Origin: Tillus elongatus
Taxonomy: Eukaryota > Arthropoda > Insecta > Coleoptera > Cleridae
Direction of reading: 5' to 3'
DNA length: 64,000 nucleotides
Assembly: GCA_964006375.1 (NCBI GenBank)
Contig: OZ023263.1
Coordinates: 134,582,454 to 134,646,453 of the forward strand
The notes beneath the pieces were generated by a model. The model searched no databases. It was given only the letters and a program-made list of their open reading frames with translations, and was not told the DNA's origin. Shown in pieces: positions 39,973 through 53,514 of this stretch. Within the stretch, counting starts at the first letter, position 1; every line of letters starts with the position of its first letter. The translations under genes and the position numbers were made by a program.

Positions 39973-39990
39973 AGTAAGTATAGTAAATGT

Positions 39991-40030
39991 AAACTAATAT
40001 AAGGGGGTCAATACCCCCTTGTATTAGTTT
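39991..40030. repeat. Short strong hairpin
   Basis: AAACTAATATAAGGGGGT and its near-perfect complement around a two-base loop. It lies just after the exon-like block, possibly a fused pair of transposon ends. Confidence 0.7.
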
Positions 40031-40114
40031 TATTCAACAATAAAATTGTACACAATAGAAAATTCAATAATTTTTTGAAACATAATTTTATCTATTTAAC
40101 ATAATCTACTCTAA

Positions 40115-40525
40115 GAGTTATATATTTATGTGCAAAATGTTCATAAAGTATCTCTAAAGCTCTTTAAAAAATTCTTTATCTTGGTCTTCAAACCACTTCT
40201 CAACGGCACTTATGACTTTGTTGTTTATCAAAAATCGCTTATGACTGTTGTTTATCGAATTAATGTACCTTTCAAATGTTTTTTTAATCTTGTAAATAAA
40301 TTATAGCCCGATGGTGCTAAATCCGGAGAATAGGGCGGCTGCTTAACCGATTCGAAACCAATTTTATCAATAGTTTGAAATACAATCAACGACTTGTGAG
40401 CAGGGGCGATGTATTGCAAAAGAGCACACGTTTGGCAGGTTTTCCGCGTCGTTTTTCCACAATTTTCTCACGTATCTATTACAAGCATTGTTGTCAAGGA
40501 GTTTAGGTTAGAAAGTTAGGGGTGC
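40115..40525 (-). pseudogene. Mariner transposase, C-terminal half
   Basis: Minus strand: APAHKSLIVFQTIDKIGFE, then PPYSPDLAPSGYNLFTRLKK and a tail with AVEKWFEDQDKEFFKEL, all typical of mariner transposases. The second catalytic Asp, normally in DNAPAH, is lost (YIAPAH), and the third, normally in APSDY, is Gly (APSGY). The copy cannot catalyse transposition. The N-terminal remnant lies at 41355-41640, separated by about 0.8 kb that contains a BED-finger fragment. Confidence 0.75.
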
Positions 40526-40819
40526 TGTAGCTTTAATATGGTTCATTCCGTGTACTCATTCATTCTAGGGAGTAGTGACTAGTATTAAATCAAGAAAGCG
40601 GGACTGATCACTGCTTTTCCACATGCTTATGCAAGTCCTTGAATTGGCGCTTATAGATTTGTTAAGGTGAACACCGATGTTATTCTTTATTATCAGTCAT
40701 GTGTCATGCACATGTCACGACACAGTAAGTATAAGAAATTGCATATTGCATACCTACTCGGATAATTTTTTGCGATTGCTGCTTTTGGGTTTTAGAAGTT
40801 TTGAATGTGTTAGTCCCAT

Positions 40820-41135
40820 CTACAACACATCTATCAAAAATTGCCCCAAAAAGAAGTGATATATGGTTTCATTTTGAGATTTTAAAAGTCAAGTTTAATG
40901 TCCAATGCTTATATTGCAAACAAATTTTGTTGACCAAAAAAAGGTTCAATGTGTAATTTAAATAGACATGTGAAAACAAAACATCCTAAAAATGAGCATT
41001 ACTGTTGTTGGAAAAAACGTTATGCAGGTTACATCTACAGCTACACAAAATTATAATGATTCAAACGAAACCGATCTTTGGAAAAAACGAATGAAAAGAA
41101 GCAAGGTACAAAGGCAACATAAAAAAAATGTAACT
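40820..41135 (+). pseudogene. BED-type zinc finger fragment (hAT/ZBED-like)
   Basis: Plus strand: SDIWFHFEI, then FNVQCLYCKQILLTKKRF, then, after a small frame change, NLNRHVKTKHP. This is the W..F...C..C...H....H pattern of BED fingers used by hAT transposases and related host proteins for DNA binding. The downstream stretch QNYNDSNETDLWKKRMKRSK is still open, but no transposase core is seen. Nested between the two mariner pieces. Confidence 0.6.
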
Positions 41136-41354
41136 CCTATCACATATGCTCAATAAATTACAATACAGCTAATTCACATAGTCTCAGTAACGTTCCTAAT
41201 TTATTTTCTTTCGTTTCACTGTGTGAATCTAAGTCAGTGAACTAAACGAACCAGTCTTTTCTACTATTCACTTTAGTGAACGAAATCGAAAGAAGGAAAT
41301 CGGCAAAGCGAACAAAATTTTTCAGCACTGACGAAGTGAGCGAAGAAGTGTGAG

Positions 41355-41640
41355 AATCTTCTTCAAAATAGTGTCAAGGTTCAATCATTTCGGAGACCAT
41401 TTTGCCAAAAGCTTTCTCATTTCCAATTTGTGATGAACTGTGCAATGTTTCAGCCCAATTCATCGATCTTCCGAGATCGTTTCATGGACAGAACCAATGT
41501 TTTCTTGAGTGGTCACAGAAATTGGTCTTCCAGGACGGTGCTCATCTTTGGCATTTGATTTTCATCTTTTCAATTCTGCAACCCAGTTTTTAATAGTAGC
41601 ATTATCTAAGGTTTCTATCATATTAGCAAAATATTTTTTA
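41355..41640 (-). pseudogene. Mariner transposase, N-terminal remnant
   Basis: Minus strand reads DEHRPGRPISVTTQENIGSV and HETISEDR, the RPGRP linker and second helix-turn-helix of mariner transposases. Frameshifts follow (IGNEKAFGKMVS). It is in the same orientation as the C-terminal half at 40115-40525, so the two are probably one copy split by an insertion. Confidence 0.6.
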
Positions 41641-42171
<531 letters not shown>

Positions 42172-42344
42172 TCATAGAAACAAAACTACACTGTCGGCAG
42201 ATATTATAACTTCTTTCTAGGACTATAAATTAGAGCTTATTGGCAAGATTTTACCATATTTATATTTGAGCAATTTGCAGGTTGGTAAATGAAGTGTATT
42301 GTGGTGACATTCAAATTTTTGATAAGAGCTGACATAGTTCTGTG

Positions 42345-42899
42345 CAGGGACGTAGCAACAGGGGATGCAGGCGGTATCGCGCACCAATGTCCGGGGCCCT
42401 ACCACCAATTATAGAAACACAAGCATTCCTTAGTCAGTGTAGACTAGTGAGCAATCGTGCTCCACTCTACTTGACTATCGGTTTTTCCGCCAATCCTCTT
42501 GATTCACGTGCATGAAGCACAGTGAAGCAAAGCAAATTGATTTTAACTTGAACTGTTGAATAATCAAGTTAAATTTTTATATAAATTCAGTTTTGTGAAA
42601 GTCCTATTTGTGTACAAGGTATGTTTTGTATATTTTACCATTATATCTTAGAGTCACAAATCTCGTAATAAGAATAAGGGGCTGTCACGCATATATATGT
42701 TTTGTATGTGTGGGCTTTTAAGGTTTTAGTAACGTTGATTATTAACTAGTTGATGTTTCTCTTGAAAAAAAATTATTAATATACAGTAGAATTTTTGAGC
42801 AATAAAAATTTTGTTTCAAATTAAACACTTTTTTAAAAATATTAATGAGGGCCCCCTGTAGTCTTGCCCAGGGCCCGGTTGTGACTTGCTACGTTACTG
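42345..42899. mobile_element. hAT-type MITE with 8-bp target duplication
   Basis: The ends are CAGGGACGTAGCAA (left) and TTGCTACGTTACTG (right), inverted with two mismatches. The eight bases GTTCTGTG occur immediately outside both ends (42337-42344 and 42900-42907). Length 555 bp, no coding. Inner GC-rich ends (GTCCGGGGCCCTACC, GGGCCCCCTGTAGTCTTGCC) are partly complementary. Eight-base duplications and CAGGG/CAGTA tips fit hAT elements, and an unseen autonomous relative would have to mobilise it. Confidence 0.85.
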
Positions 42900-43099
42900 G
42901 TTCTGTGCACCTGCTTACATTGGATTGTCAACTTTGACATGGCTGTTCCGATGTGGGTTCTCACACCAGGCAAAGCAATGTAAATTTGTGCTGTTTAATA
43001 ATTCATTCATTCAAAAAAATTTCATGTTCTGTTGAAATAAGAAACACTTATACTTATTAGTATCAATATTATTTATTGTGTAATCTTTTTTTTTTCCAA

Positions 43100-45880
43100 C
43101 ACACCACGAGGGCTTACTAAATACTATCGTACCGTGGGTGTCGACAATGAGGAAAGAGGCAACTTGTTAATTCTGGACTTGAAGGTTTGGAGCTTCGAGG
43201 GAGAAGGAAAAACATGTGTCGACAAGGAATTCCACAACTTGGAAGTCCTCAGGACAAAAGAGCGGGCATAACAAGATGTTCTATGTCTGGTGACCTGGAC
43301 AGTAAAAGGGTGCATTCGCTCTGTTCCCCTGGTAGATCTGTTGGGGGCAGTAGGTGGAGGAACTATGGAAGAAAGCTCCTCTGAGCAGTGCCCGTGCAGA
43401 TATCTATAAAAGAGAGAGAGGTCACCAACGGCACGACGGTGGGCAAGGGATGGCAGCCTTTGGGTGAGGGTAGGGTCACCAATGAGACATATAGCTCTCT
43501 TCTAAATGGAGTCCAGGATAGCAAGTGTAGAAGCGGCAGCAGCACCACAGATGTGGGAGCAGTATTCGAGGTTTGGTCTTATTTGTGAAGTATATAAGGT
43601 ATGGGGATTAGCTGGTGAAAAGTATTTGCGAGTCCGGAAGAGGAAACCTAATTTCTTAGCAGCCGCTTCTGCAATTGATGTGACATGTTGGTGCCAATTG
43701 AGATTTCGATCCACAGAAATGCCAACAACTGGACTCATTACTTTGCATAACTTGGTTGTTTATTGTGATGGGTCTAGGGCTGGTGTATCTCTTATTAAAA
43801 AAAAAGCAAAACTGTGATTTGGTGGGGTTGAATTGTACAAGATTTCTACTTCCCCAGTCTAATATTTTTTGAAGATCCACGGAGATAGAACCCTCCATGA
43901 GTCTGCGATCCTCATCTAATTGGGCTAAAGAGACAGGCTTAGCGTATTGTATATTTGAGTGGAGGGTGCTGTCGTCCATGTAACTGTGAACTGGGTTGGA
44001 TGTGCTAGAGAGGAGGTCATTGATGTGGAGAAGAAACAAAGTAGGGGCTAAAGCTGAACCTTGAGGAAATCCTGTATTAATTGGATACAGTTTAGAGGAA
44101 TGGCCATCCACGACAACAGAAATGCTCCGGTTGGAGAGGAAATTTGCTGTCCACGTACAGAGTTTTGATGGAAGGCCATAGTAGTTTATTAAGCAGTGCT
44201 GCATGCCAGACCTGGTCGAATGCTTTGGATATGTCTAGAGCGACAATCTGGGATTCACCGTGTAGTTCCATGGACTTGTTCCAAGAATGGGTGACAAAAG
44301 AAAGAAGGTCGGCAGTTGATCTGCGCTGACGGAATCCATACTGCCTGTCGTGGATTAGACTGTTTTTCAAGAAATTTTAGTAATTCGGTGTTTATATACT
44401 TTTCCATCACTTTAGAGACAGCTGAAAGGGGAAAAATAGGCCCGTAGTTGCTAGGAAGCGCTTTGGATCCTTTCTTGGGGATGAGTTGTACTCGAGCAGT
44501 TTTCCAGTTACTAGGGAATATGCCTCTATTGTAAGATGTCTGAAACAGATGAGTCAGGACAGGAGCAAGTTCTGGTGCGCATTTTTTTAGTACAATTGCT
44601 GGGATCTCATCACCGCCAGAGGCTTTCCTGATATTAAGAGAATAGAGCATCTTTCGTACCTGTTTAGTTTTGTAAATGATATCCGTCATTTTATGCGCGA
44701 CATTGGGGACTGTTGGTGGTTGAACATTTGGAGGTGGATTGAGAGTAGAATTGCCGGCGAACAACGAGGCAAAAAGTTCAGCCTTACTCAGGGCGGTAGA
44801 AACAATTTCATCCCCTGAGACAAGAGCTGGGAACGTGCTCTTGCAGAAATTATTCCCAATAGATTTAGCAAGAGTCCAGAAGGGTTTGCTGCCGTTGGAG
44901 CTTGAGAGGACTTTGTTTTTGATGTGGTTATTAATCGAGTTTTTTGCCTCAGAAAGAATGCAGACATAGCAGTTTCTTGCGTCGTTAAATGCTTGACGGT
45001 TTTCTTGACTGGGATTGTGTAGAAGCTTTTTGTGAGCTTTGACCTTTTCAAGTCTGGCCTTGTCACAGGATTTAGAGAACCAGGGCTTTTGAGTGGCTGC
45101 AGAGGTATTCTGTGTACGTGGAATAAATAATTCCATGCCAGCTTGGATAATTTCGGTGACGTTTTGTGAGATATCAGAGGGGTCAGGATGAGAGAAGCAC
45201 ACAGACGCCCATGGAAATGAGGAAAAGTAATCTCGCATTTCGTCCCAGTTCGCGGAGTTGTACTGCCAAACGATACGTGGATGTGATGACTGTGTGACTT
45301 CGGGTTGCATCGCGCAGGAAGCAATGACCATGCCGTGGTCTGAGCGACTTATCAGCGATGGCTGATATCTTATAGCAGTCAGGATTTGTAGTAAGAAGGA
45401 GATTCAAAGGATTTGAGCTGTGTGTTGGGATGTGAGGATAATAAGTAGGTTGCTGAACCATATTGGCTAAATAATTGCTGACTTCAAAGGCCTCCGCTGC
45501 TCTTCCTTGTGGATCGGTTTTTGAAGATCCCAGCCATTCCTTATTATGGACATTAAAGTCACCAAGAATAGTGACATCGGAGGAAGAATATTCAGAAATC
45601 AGATGGTCGGTTTTTTCAGAAAGGTAGTCAAAGAGCTGGACAAAGTTGTTGTCAGAATATGACCGGTAAATGCAACAGATGAATTTAGTTGCAGCCCTGA
45701 GAGAGAGTTTTAGGGAAACCGACTCATACACCAGAACCAGAAACGTCCGTTGGGACTTCACCGGCCCCTTGATGTAAGGGGTGGTACCTCCTCGGGCGTG
45801 AAAAAAATCCTTTACTATCACGTAAAGGAAAATTCCACTACCACCTACCATATTGCAAGTATACCACACCAGCCAACTAT
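43100..45880 (-). mobile_element. LINE (CR1/Jockey supergroup), copy A, decayed
   Basis: Minus-strand LINE of the same family as 54590-58010: shared 5' block (TAGTGGAATTTTCCTTTACG in this copy), endonuclease, reverse transcriptase and 3' UTR (GTGGTGTGTT near the end). Relative to copy B it lacks several hundred bases between GTATGAGTCGGTTTCC and the CTCTCTCAGGGCTGC block, removing the start of the endonuclease. The 3' end is followed by an A-rich stretch (complement of 43087-43096). No SINE-like or tandem tail was recognised. Confidence 0.75.
43124..45760 (-). pseudogene. LINE ORF2 copy A: AP endonuclease fragment and reverse transcriptase
   Basis: Endonuclease C-terminal half: CCIYRSYSDNNFVQLFDYL, VTILGDFNVHNKEWLG and SLRPRHGHCF (normally SDH), so the N-terminal catalytic blocks are deleted. 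Then WFSKSCDKARLEKVKAHKK, SNGSKPFWTLAKSIGNNF, and reverse transcriptase blocks KKGSKALPSNYGPIFPLSA, DRQYGFRQRRSTADLLSF, VALDISKAFDQVWHAAL, FPQGSALAPTLFLLHINDL and the active site HSYMDDSTLH (Ala of YADD changed to Met). The C-terminus continues ISVDRNLNWHQHV to INKLPLSSLSTPTVR at 43124. Frameshifts near 45250, 44330, 44180, 43700 and 43520 break it. Confidence 0.8.
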
Positions 45881-46204
45881 TAAAGAGCTGACCAGATCTT
45901 ACAGTGCACACTACAAATAAGTTCGACACTTGTTCTTGCAAATAATGCAATTTTTCCGTAGGTTTGGTCCAAATGTTTACATTCCAATTTCTGACACTGA
46001 CATTTTAAATTTTGAGTTTCTAAATTATTCCATTAAACAAATTTCAACAAGTACCTTTTACAGTTTATAGATGCCTGTAATCTTCATAATCTATTCTACA
46101 TTTTGGTACATATTTATTTGTTATTTATAATTATTTATTTGTATTTAAAATTGTACATCATGTCTTACAAAGAAGCAAAGCTTGTGCTTGTAATACAACA
46201 TAAT
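45881..46204. other. Unassigned AT-rich stretch
   Basis: No gene. 46120-46204 resembles a retroposon 3' tail (repeated TTATTT and TTTAATTTAAT words) without a recognised body. Confidence 0.35.
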
Positions 46205-46435
46205 TTAATTTAATATCCTCTTTTCAACTTTTATCTCCCGAATTATTGGATGTCATGCTCCAGTTCAGCACGAATTCTTTGCTGTAGCTACTTCAAATTA
46301 TTTGGTCTATTGAAATAAACTTTCGATCTAAAATAACTCCATAGAAAAAAAATCCAAGGAAGTCAAGTCTGGGGAACGCGGTGACCACTCAATTGCCCAT
46401 CTTTTAGGAAATGTGGCATCTAGTGTGTTAAAAAA
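46205..46435 (-). pseudogene. Tc1/mariner-type transposase C-terminal remnant
   Basis: Minus strand shows IEWSPRSPDLTSLDFF-like sequence in pieced frames, the region of the third catalytic residue in insect ITm transposases, and then a tail resembling the one at 1250-1350. Only the last fifth of the gene remains. Confidence 0.5.
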
Positions 46436-47050
<615 letters not shown>

Positions 47051-47689
47051 TCTGTATAATTATGAGGACAAACCACATGCATGGACGTGATTTGTCGGGT
47101 CTTCCCAACTTGTCGGGCCATACACGCGTCCCGACAATTTAGAGACGTGGTTTTTCAGATTCTCCACCTCTTAAATAGTATAAATAACTAATTTTCTGAC
47201 GATGTCCTGATATACATACTATATGCATGTGTGTATTTTTGAGTTCGTGTTACTAAAATTGTGGGGTCCTATAAAAGTGACTGATAAAAGCGACCTCCAA
47301 TGTCAATTTTTGAAACAGACGTAATTGTGTGTAAGACCCGACAACTGTTTGGTAAAATATGTGTAAGTCCTGATAAACATAATATTTTTTTTACCTCGTG
47401 CAGGTAGTAAATGACCTGTTTTCATGTGCTGGTTTTATAAATAGCGTCTCTGTTGTTGTTTTACTGCTTCGTCTGCAAGAGTTATTGACGGGGAATAACG
47501 GAACTTTATTTTTACCTGGGCATTAAAGCAGATAGCTGTGGGTTTTATGTAGTATGTTATATTTTAAAGAATATTCAGATATTCTTAAAGTTATTTGTTA
47601 GAGAAATTTCATAGAAAACATTGGCTGCTTTTAAACAAAACAGAACTCATATTTGGGATGGGAACATTAGTTTATATTTTTTTACATAC

Positions 47690-47693
<4 letters not shown>
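47051..47693. other. Unassigned stretch
   Basis: GTCGGG and CCCGACA words recur (47095, 47130, 47335), but no gene or shared repeat was identified. Confidence 0.35.

Positions 47694-47759
<66 letters not shown>
47694..47759. repeat. (TA)n, 5' flank of the Mag-like gypsy element
   Basis: Pure TA that runs straight into the LTR. The other half of the array resumes at 52095. Confidence 0.95.
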
Positions 47760-47762
<3 letters not shown>

Positions 47763-47986
47763 AGTGTATAAACCCTTGTAGTTTAGCAGCCTTGGTCGGT
47801 AAGCAGTGATATTATAACTGTCAATCAAACTGTGCTGACTTTTATGTGAACTGGTGAACTGTCATATTAGCAGGCTGTATTTTCAGATATTTACATATTG
47901 ATAGGCAATGTAACTTGTAGTAACGAGTGCTTAGAATATATAGTTATCTTACAAGTGTTAACTCTCTCAACGTCGGCTACACTTCA
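47760..47986 (+). repeat. 5' LTR
   Basis: 227 bases, TG...CA. It would carry the promoter and polyadenylation signals, though no clear TATA box was singled out. The primer-binding site follows at about 47987. Confidence 0.9.
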
Positions 47987-48073
47987 TTGGCGACGAGGAT
48001 GGGATTGTTCTCTTGCTGAGATCCCCGAGTTACATATATTAGTGTTAATACAGAGAGTGTGTTCGGGAGAGTG

Positions 48074-48844
48074 ATGGCAGGAATCATGGGCAGTTTGGGC
48101 GAATTCAACCCCAACAAACCATCTGCTTGGGATATTTATGCAGAACGGGTGAAGTTTTACATGGAGGCCAACAACATTAACGAAGACGATCGGCAACATG
48201 CAGTTTTTCTCAGTGTTTGTGAAGAAGCAGCGTACGAAATTGTAAGATCTCTAGTGTCCGCAGGAAGTCCGGCAGACAAGACCCTAGAAGAAATTCTGTG
48301 CTTACTGAAGAAACACTTCACACCAAAAAAATCAGAGATTGTGCAGAGATTCATGTTTTACAAGCGAGATCAGAAGGTCGGTGAGTCGATTGCATGCTAC
48401 ATTGCCGAGCTTCGTAGATTAGCTGAATATTGCAATTTTGGCACGACGTTAGAAACTATGCTTAGAGATCGCTTAGTTTGTGGCATTAGAGACGAAGGTA
48501 TTCAGAAACGGTTACTCGCAGAATCTGATCTAACCTTCAATTCAGCGGAGAAAATCGCTTTAGCATGTGAAACGGCGGCAAACCAGACCATGGAGCTGCG
48601 GCACGGAAACGGAAATGTCATAGACAATGACAATGTTGCCAACATCAAATCACAAGACAGAAGAATGTCAACTCAAACAGAATCGCGTTCCGAAGAACAG
48701 AATAAATTCACAAAACCGTGTTTTCGCTGCGGAGGACAACATTTGTCAAATAATTGTGCGTTTGTTAATCAGGAATGCCGTTTTTGTAAGAAAATTGGTC
48801 ACATCGAGCGTGTGTGTTTGTCCAAAAAGCGGAAAGACGCGTGA
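48074..48844 (+). CDS. Gag of Mag-like gypsy element
   Basis: An intact frame. The Met at 48074 (MAGIMGSLGEFN) fits the family start better than the Met at 48059. The capsid-like part includes WDIYAERVKFYMEANNI, FMFYKRDQKVGESIACYIAE and LRDRLVCGIRDEGIQKRLL. Two zinc knuckles lie near the C-terminus: CFRCGGQHLSNNC and CRFCKKIGHIERVC. Length about 256 residues, normal for Mag Gags. The pol frame overlaps the last 30 bases and an A-run (48824-48828) sits just before the gag stop, so translation of pol by minus-one frameshifting is plausible. Confidence 0.85.
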   Translation: MAGIMGSLGEFNPNKPSAWDIYAERVKFYMEANNINEDDRQHAVFLSVCEEAAYEIVRSLVSAGSPADKTLEEILCLLKKHFTPKKSEIVQRFMFYKRDQKVGESIACYIAELRRLAEYCNFGTTLETMLRDRLVCGIRDEGIQKRLLAESDLTFNSAEKIALACETAANQTMELRHGNGNVIDNDNVANIKSQDRRMSTQTESRSEEQNKFTKPCFRCGGQHLSNNCAFVNQECRFCKKIGHIERVCLSKKRKDA

Positions 48845-51800
48845 AACAAGTGCAAAATAACGAAGACAACATCTCGATCGACAATATCCTCACACTGAAC
48901 AGTTCAGTGAAGAAAGTGTGCACCTCAGTGACTGTCAAACTCAATGACATTTCGTTCAAAATGGAAATCGTGGCGTGTCGATCATTTCTTTGCGCGTTTT
49001 CGACAAATTATGGCCTCAAAATAAACCTCACTTGAACAAATCTGACAAGATACTGAGGGACTACCAAGGCAACAAAATTAGCATTGCAGGCACATGTCAC
49101 GTGGACGTGGAATACGGCCAATTCAAAGGTTTACTGCCGATAACAGTATCAAACGTTACGTCAAGCAGTCTTATAGGGAGAGAATGGTTCGAGCCACTGG
49201 GAATTCAAATCACTGGTGTATTGTCTGTGTCAGCGCTAAACGCAGAACCGCAGCTACAGAAATTATTACACGAGTTCAGTTACATTTTCAAAGAAGAGCT
49301 AGGAGCGTACAAAGGTCCTCCGGTGCGGCTACCTTTGAATCAGGACGTAACGCCTATCTTGCTGAAATGCAGAAAAGTTCCGTACGCCTTATGCCCCAAG
49401 GTAGATGCAGAGCTAGAAAGGTTGCAAAATCAAGGTATTCTAGAACATTGCGCACACCCAGTGTGGTCGACACCTATCGTACCAGTCGTCAAATCAAATG
49501 GTGAGTTGAGGATATGCGGCGATTATAAATGTACACTCAACAAAGTTTTGAGCCCAAACAATTACCCAATTCCTTCTGTAAATCAATTACTGGTATCACT
49601 TGGGCAAGGGAAAATTTTTGCCAAACTAGATCTTTCCCAGGCTTATCAACAGCTCAAGGTAGATGATTTTTCAGCAGATGCTCAGACGATCAGCACGCAG
49701 AAAGGTGCATTTCGTGTATGAAGATTGCAGTTTGGAGTCAGTGTCGCTCCTCAGATTTTCCAGAACTTCATGGACAGCCGTCTCAGGGGTATCGATGGAG
49801 TCTGTGCATATCTCGACGATGTGGTTATAGCGGCAGAAGATTTAACCCAGTTAACTGACAGACTGAGGGAAGTTTTCAGTAGATTTTTAGAGGATGGATT
49901 GCGACTGCGCAAAGATAAATGTACTTTTGGAGTCAAGTCGGTGAATTTCCTAGGTTTCAAAGTGGATGCAAATGGCATTCATCCGACATCAGAGAAGGTC
50001 AACGCTATTCAAAATGCCCCCAGCCCACAAAATAAGCAAGAGTTGCAAGCGTTCCTGGGACTTTTGAATTTTTACCATGTTTTCTTGAAAGATAAAGCCA
50101 CCGTAGGCGAGCCCTTACATAGGCTGTTACATAACAATGTCAAATGGGATTGGACAAAGTCGCACGACGAAGCCTTCAGAAAATGCAAAGGGTTACTGTC
50201 TTCAAATGCACTTTTAGTATATTACGACGAGAAGAAGCCATTGATCATGACATGCGATTCGTCACCTTATGGATCTGGAATAGTTTTAAGCCACAGAATG
50301 CCAGATGGTAGTGAAGCACCAGTTGCCTATCATTCTCGTACACTGACAGCATCCGAGAGAAACTATGCACAGATAGACAGAGAAGCATTGGCGATAATAA
50401 CGGGAGTTCGGAAGTTTCACGACTATATATACGGCCGAAAAGTAGAAATTGTGACAGACCACAAGCCCTTGCTAGGAATATTGGGCGAGTCAAAGGCTGT
50501 TCCAGAATTGTTATCACCACGTATGCAAAGATGGTCACTGATACTGAACAACTACAATGATACATTGAACTACAGAGCTGGAAGAGAGATAGCCAACGCA
50601 GATACATTAAGCAGACTTCCACAGAGAATTTCAGAATCCGTTACTTCCTCGGACATTGGAGATGTTTTGATGATCGAAATGATGCCAGAGTCAGTAATAA
50701 AGGCCGACACAGTTGCAAAGTTCACGGCAACAGATCCAGTATTAAGCAAAGTCTTACCATGGGTTACCAATGGATGGTCTTCAAGAGTAGAAGATACATT
50801 CAAGCCATTTTCAAGTCATAAACCCGAATTATCAGTTTACAAGAAGTGTTTGCTTTTGGGAAGCAGGGTAGTCATTCCTCAGAGAGCTAGAAAAGAAGTC
50901 TTACAAATGCTCCATTCATTACACCCAGGAGTTGTGCGAATGAAAGCTCTAGCTCGAAGCTATGTTTGGTGGCCAGGGATGAATCAAGACATACAGGCAA
51001 CAGTAAATTTATGTCACGCTTGCCAAATGCACAGACATGCACCACCCAAGGCTCCATTACATCCGTGGGAGTGGACAACAGAACCCTGGAGCAGGTTACA
51101 CATTGATCACGCAGGACCATTCAAAGGCAAGATATTTCTCATCATAGTGGATTCTTATTCGAAGTGGTTAGAGGTGAAAATAGTTCCATCTACGTCAAGT
51201 GAGTCGACCATCAAGGTTTTACGTGAAACATTCTCAGTGCATGGAATCCCAGATGTCATCGTAAGCGACAACGCATCTGGGTTCACCTCAGAAACTTTCA
51301 AAGAATTTCTGAAAAAAAATGGAATCCGTCAGGTAACAGTTGCTCCTTATCATCCATCTTCAAATGGCCAACCAGAACGCATGGTGCAGTTCACGAAGGA
51401 GTCTTTCTCAAAAATATCAGGTGACTGGGATGTCAAACTCGCGAGATTTTTGATTGGTCAGCATTCAACGCCTTCGTGCAGTACAGGGTACAGTCCAGCA
51501 GAACTCTTGTTTCGAAGGAAGATTCAAACTTGTCTCCATCGCTTACACCCAGATTTCGCTAAGGATATGCGAGTCAGTCAAGAAGAGAAGTGCAGTCAGG
51601 CAAAACCTCGAGCCTTTCAGCAGGACGACCTAGTGTACGCCAGATCGTATACCGGTGCCGATCAGTGGATGCCAGCACAAATAACAGAAGCTACAGGACC
51701 TCTGTCTTATAGAATCGCCACTGAACAAGGTGCCATATTTCCAAGACACATGGATCAACTTCGACCTCGCAGAGTAGAGGTAACACCCAACACCAACGCC

Positions 51801-51854
51801 AGGCCAAGCAGGATCACTTTGAGACCCGCATACTTGGATGATTATGTTCCATAA
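48814..51854 (+). pseudogene. Pol of Mag-like gypsy element: protease, RT, RNase H, integrase
   Basis: Protease remnant (about 48900-49200): the DTG/DSG active site expected near 48970 is missing and the frame changes there, so a small deletion has removed it. Reverse transcriptase follows: VPVVKSNGELRICGDYK, FAKLDLSQAYQQLKVDD, an in-frame TGA at 49719-49721, then FGVSVAPQIFQNFMD and the active site CAYLDDVVIA. RNase H has CDSSPYGSGIVLSH, EALAII and NADTLSRLP. Integrase has an HHCC zinc-binding domain (HPGVVRMK to CHACQMH), D in HIDHAGPF, D in VIVSDNASGF, E in NGQPERMVQF, and a C-terminal GPY-like module (WMPAQITEATGPLSYRI). Everything after the TGA is one open frame of 709 codons. Two lesions therefore stop function, although the LTRs are young. 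Confidence 0.85.
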
Positions 51855-51867
51855 TAGGGGGGAGGGG
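51853..51867 (+). promoter_or_regulatory. Polypurine tract
   Basis: AATAGGGGGGAGGGG directly before the 3' LTR, the expected primer for plus-strand DNA synthesis. Confidence 0.85.
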
Positions 51868-52090
51868 TGTAGTGTATGAACCCTTGTAGTTTAGCAGCCT
51901 TGGTCGGTAAGAAGTGATATTATAACTGTCAATCAAACTGTGCTGACTTTTATGTGAACTAGTGAACTGTCATATTAGCAGGCTGTATTTTCAGATATTT
52001 ACATATTGATAGGCAATGTAACTTGTAGTAACGAGTGCTTAGAATATATAGTTATCTTACAAGTGTTAACTCTCTCAACGTCGGCTACAC

Positions 52091-52094
<4 letters not shown>
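51868..52094 (+). repeat. 3' LTR
   Basis: Same length as the 5' LTR with three base differences, then TA repeat from 52095. Confidence 0.9.

Positions 52095-52144
<50 letters not shown>
52095..52144. repeat. (TA)n, 3' flank of gypsy element
   Basis: Continuation of the split TA array. Confidence 0.95.
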
Positions 52145-52145
<1 letters not shown>

Positions 52146-52329
52146 TTATAGGGTTAGTATGGGATGGACTTGTATTTCCCGAAATATTCCTTATTCAAAA
52201 AAAAATATCTTAATAAAAGCTTTTCGACATATTTTTTACTATAAGCTCGCGACATTCAATTTATCCTAGCGTAAACAACTTGGTTGCTATGGCAACTAAA
52301 TCTTTCTTTTTAAATGGCAAGATATGATT

Positions 52330-53510
<1,181 letters not shown>

Positions 53511-53514
53511 TAAT

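Larger units (their letters stand above)
47760..52094 (+). mobile_element. Mag-like Ty3/gypsy LTR retrotransposon, structurally complete
   Basis: Two 227-bp direct LTRs (47760-47986 and 51868-52094) start TGTAGTG and end CTTCA and differ at three positions (about 1.3 percent), so insertion is recent. Inside are a primer-binding region (TTGGCGACGAGGATGGGA), gag, pol and a polypurine tract (AATAGGGGGGAGGGG, 51853-51867). Both flanks are TA repeats, so the element inserted into a (TA)n array and any target duplication is hidden in it. Protein wording is closest to the Mag lineage (often labelled K02A2.6-like). Confidence 0.9.

Noticed and set aside
43187..43817. Plus-strand open frames over LINE copy A
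   Set aside because: Antisense to the C-terminal part of the LINE reverse transcriptase; the same pattern appears reversed in copy B.
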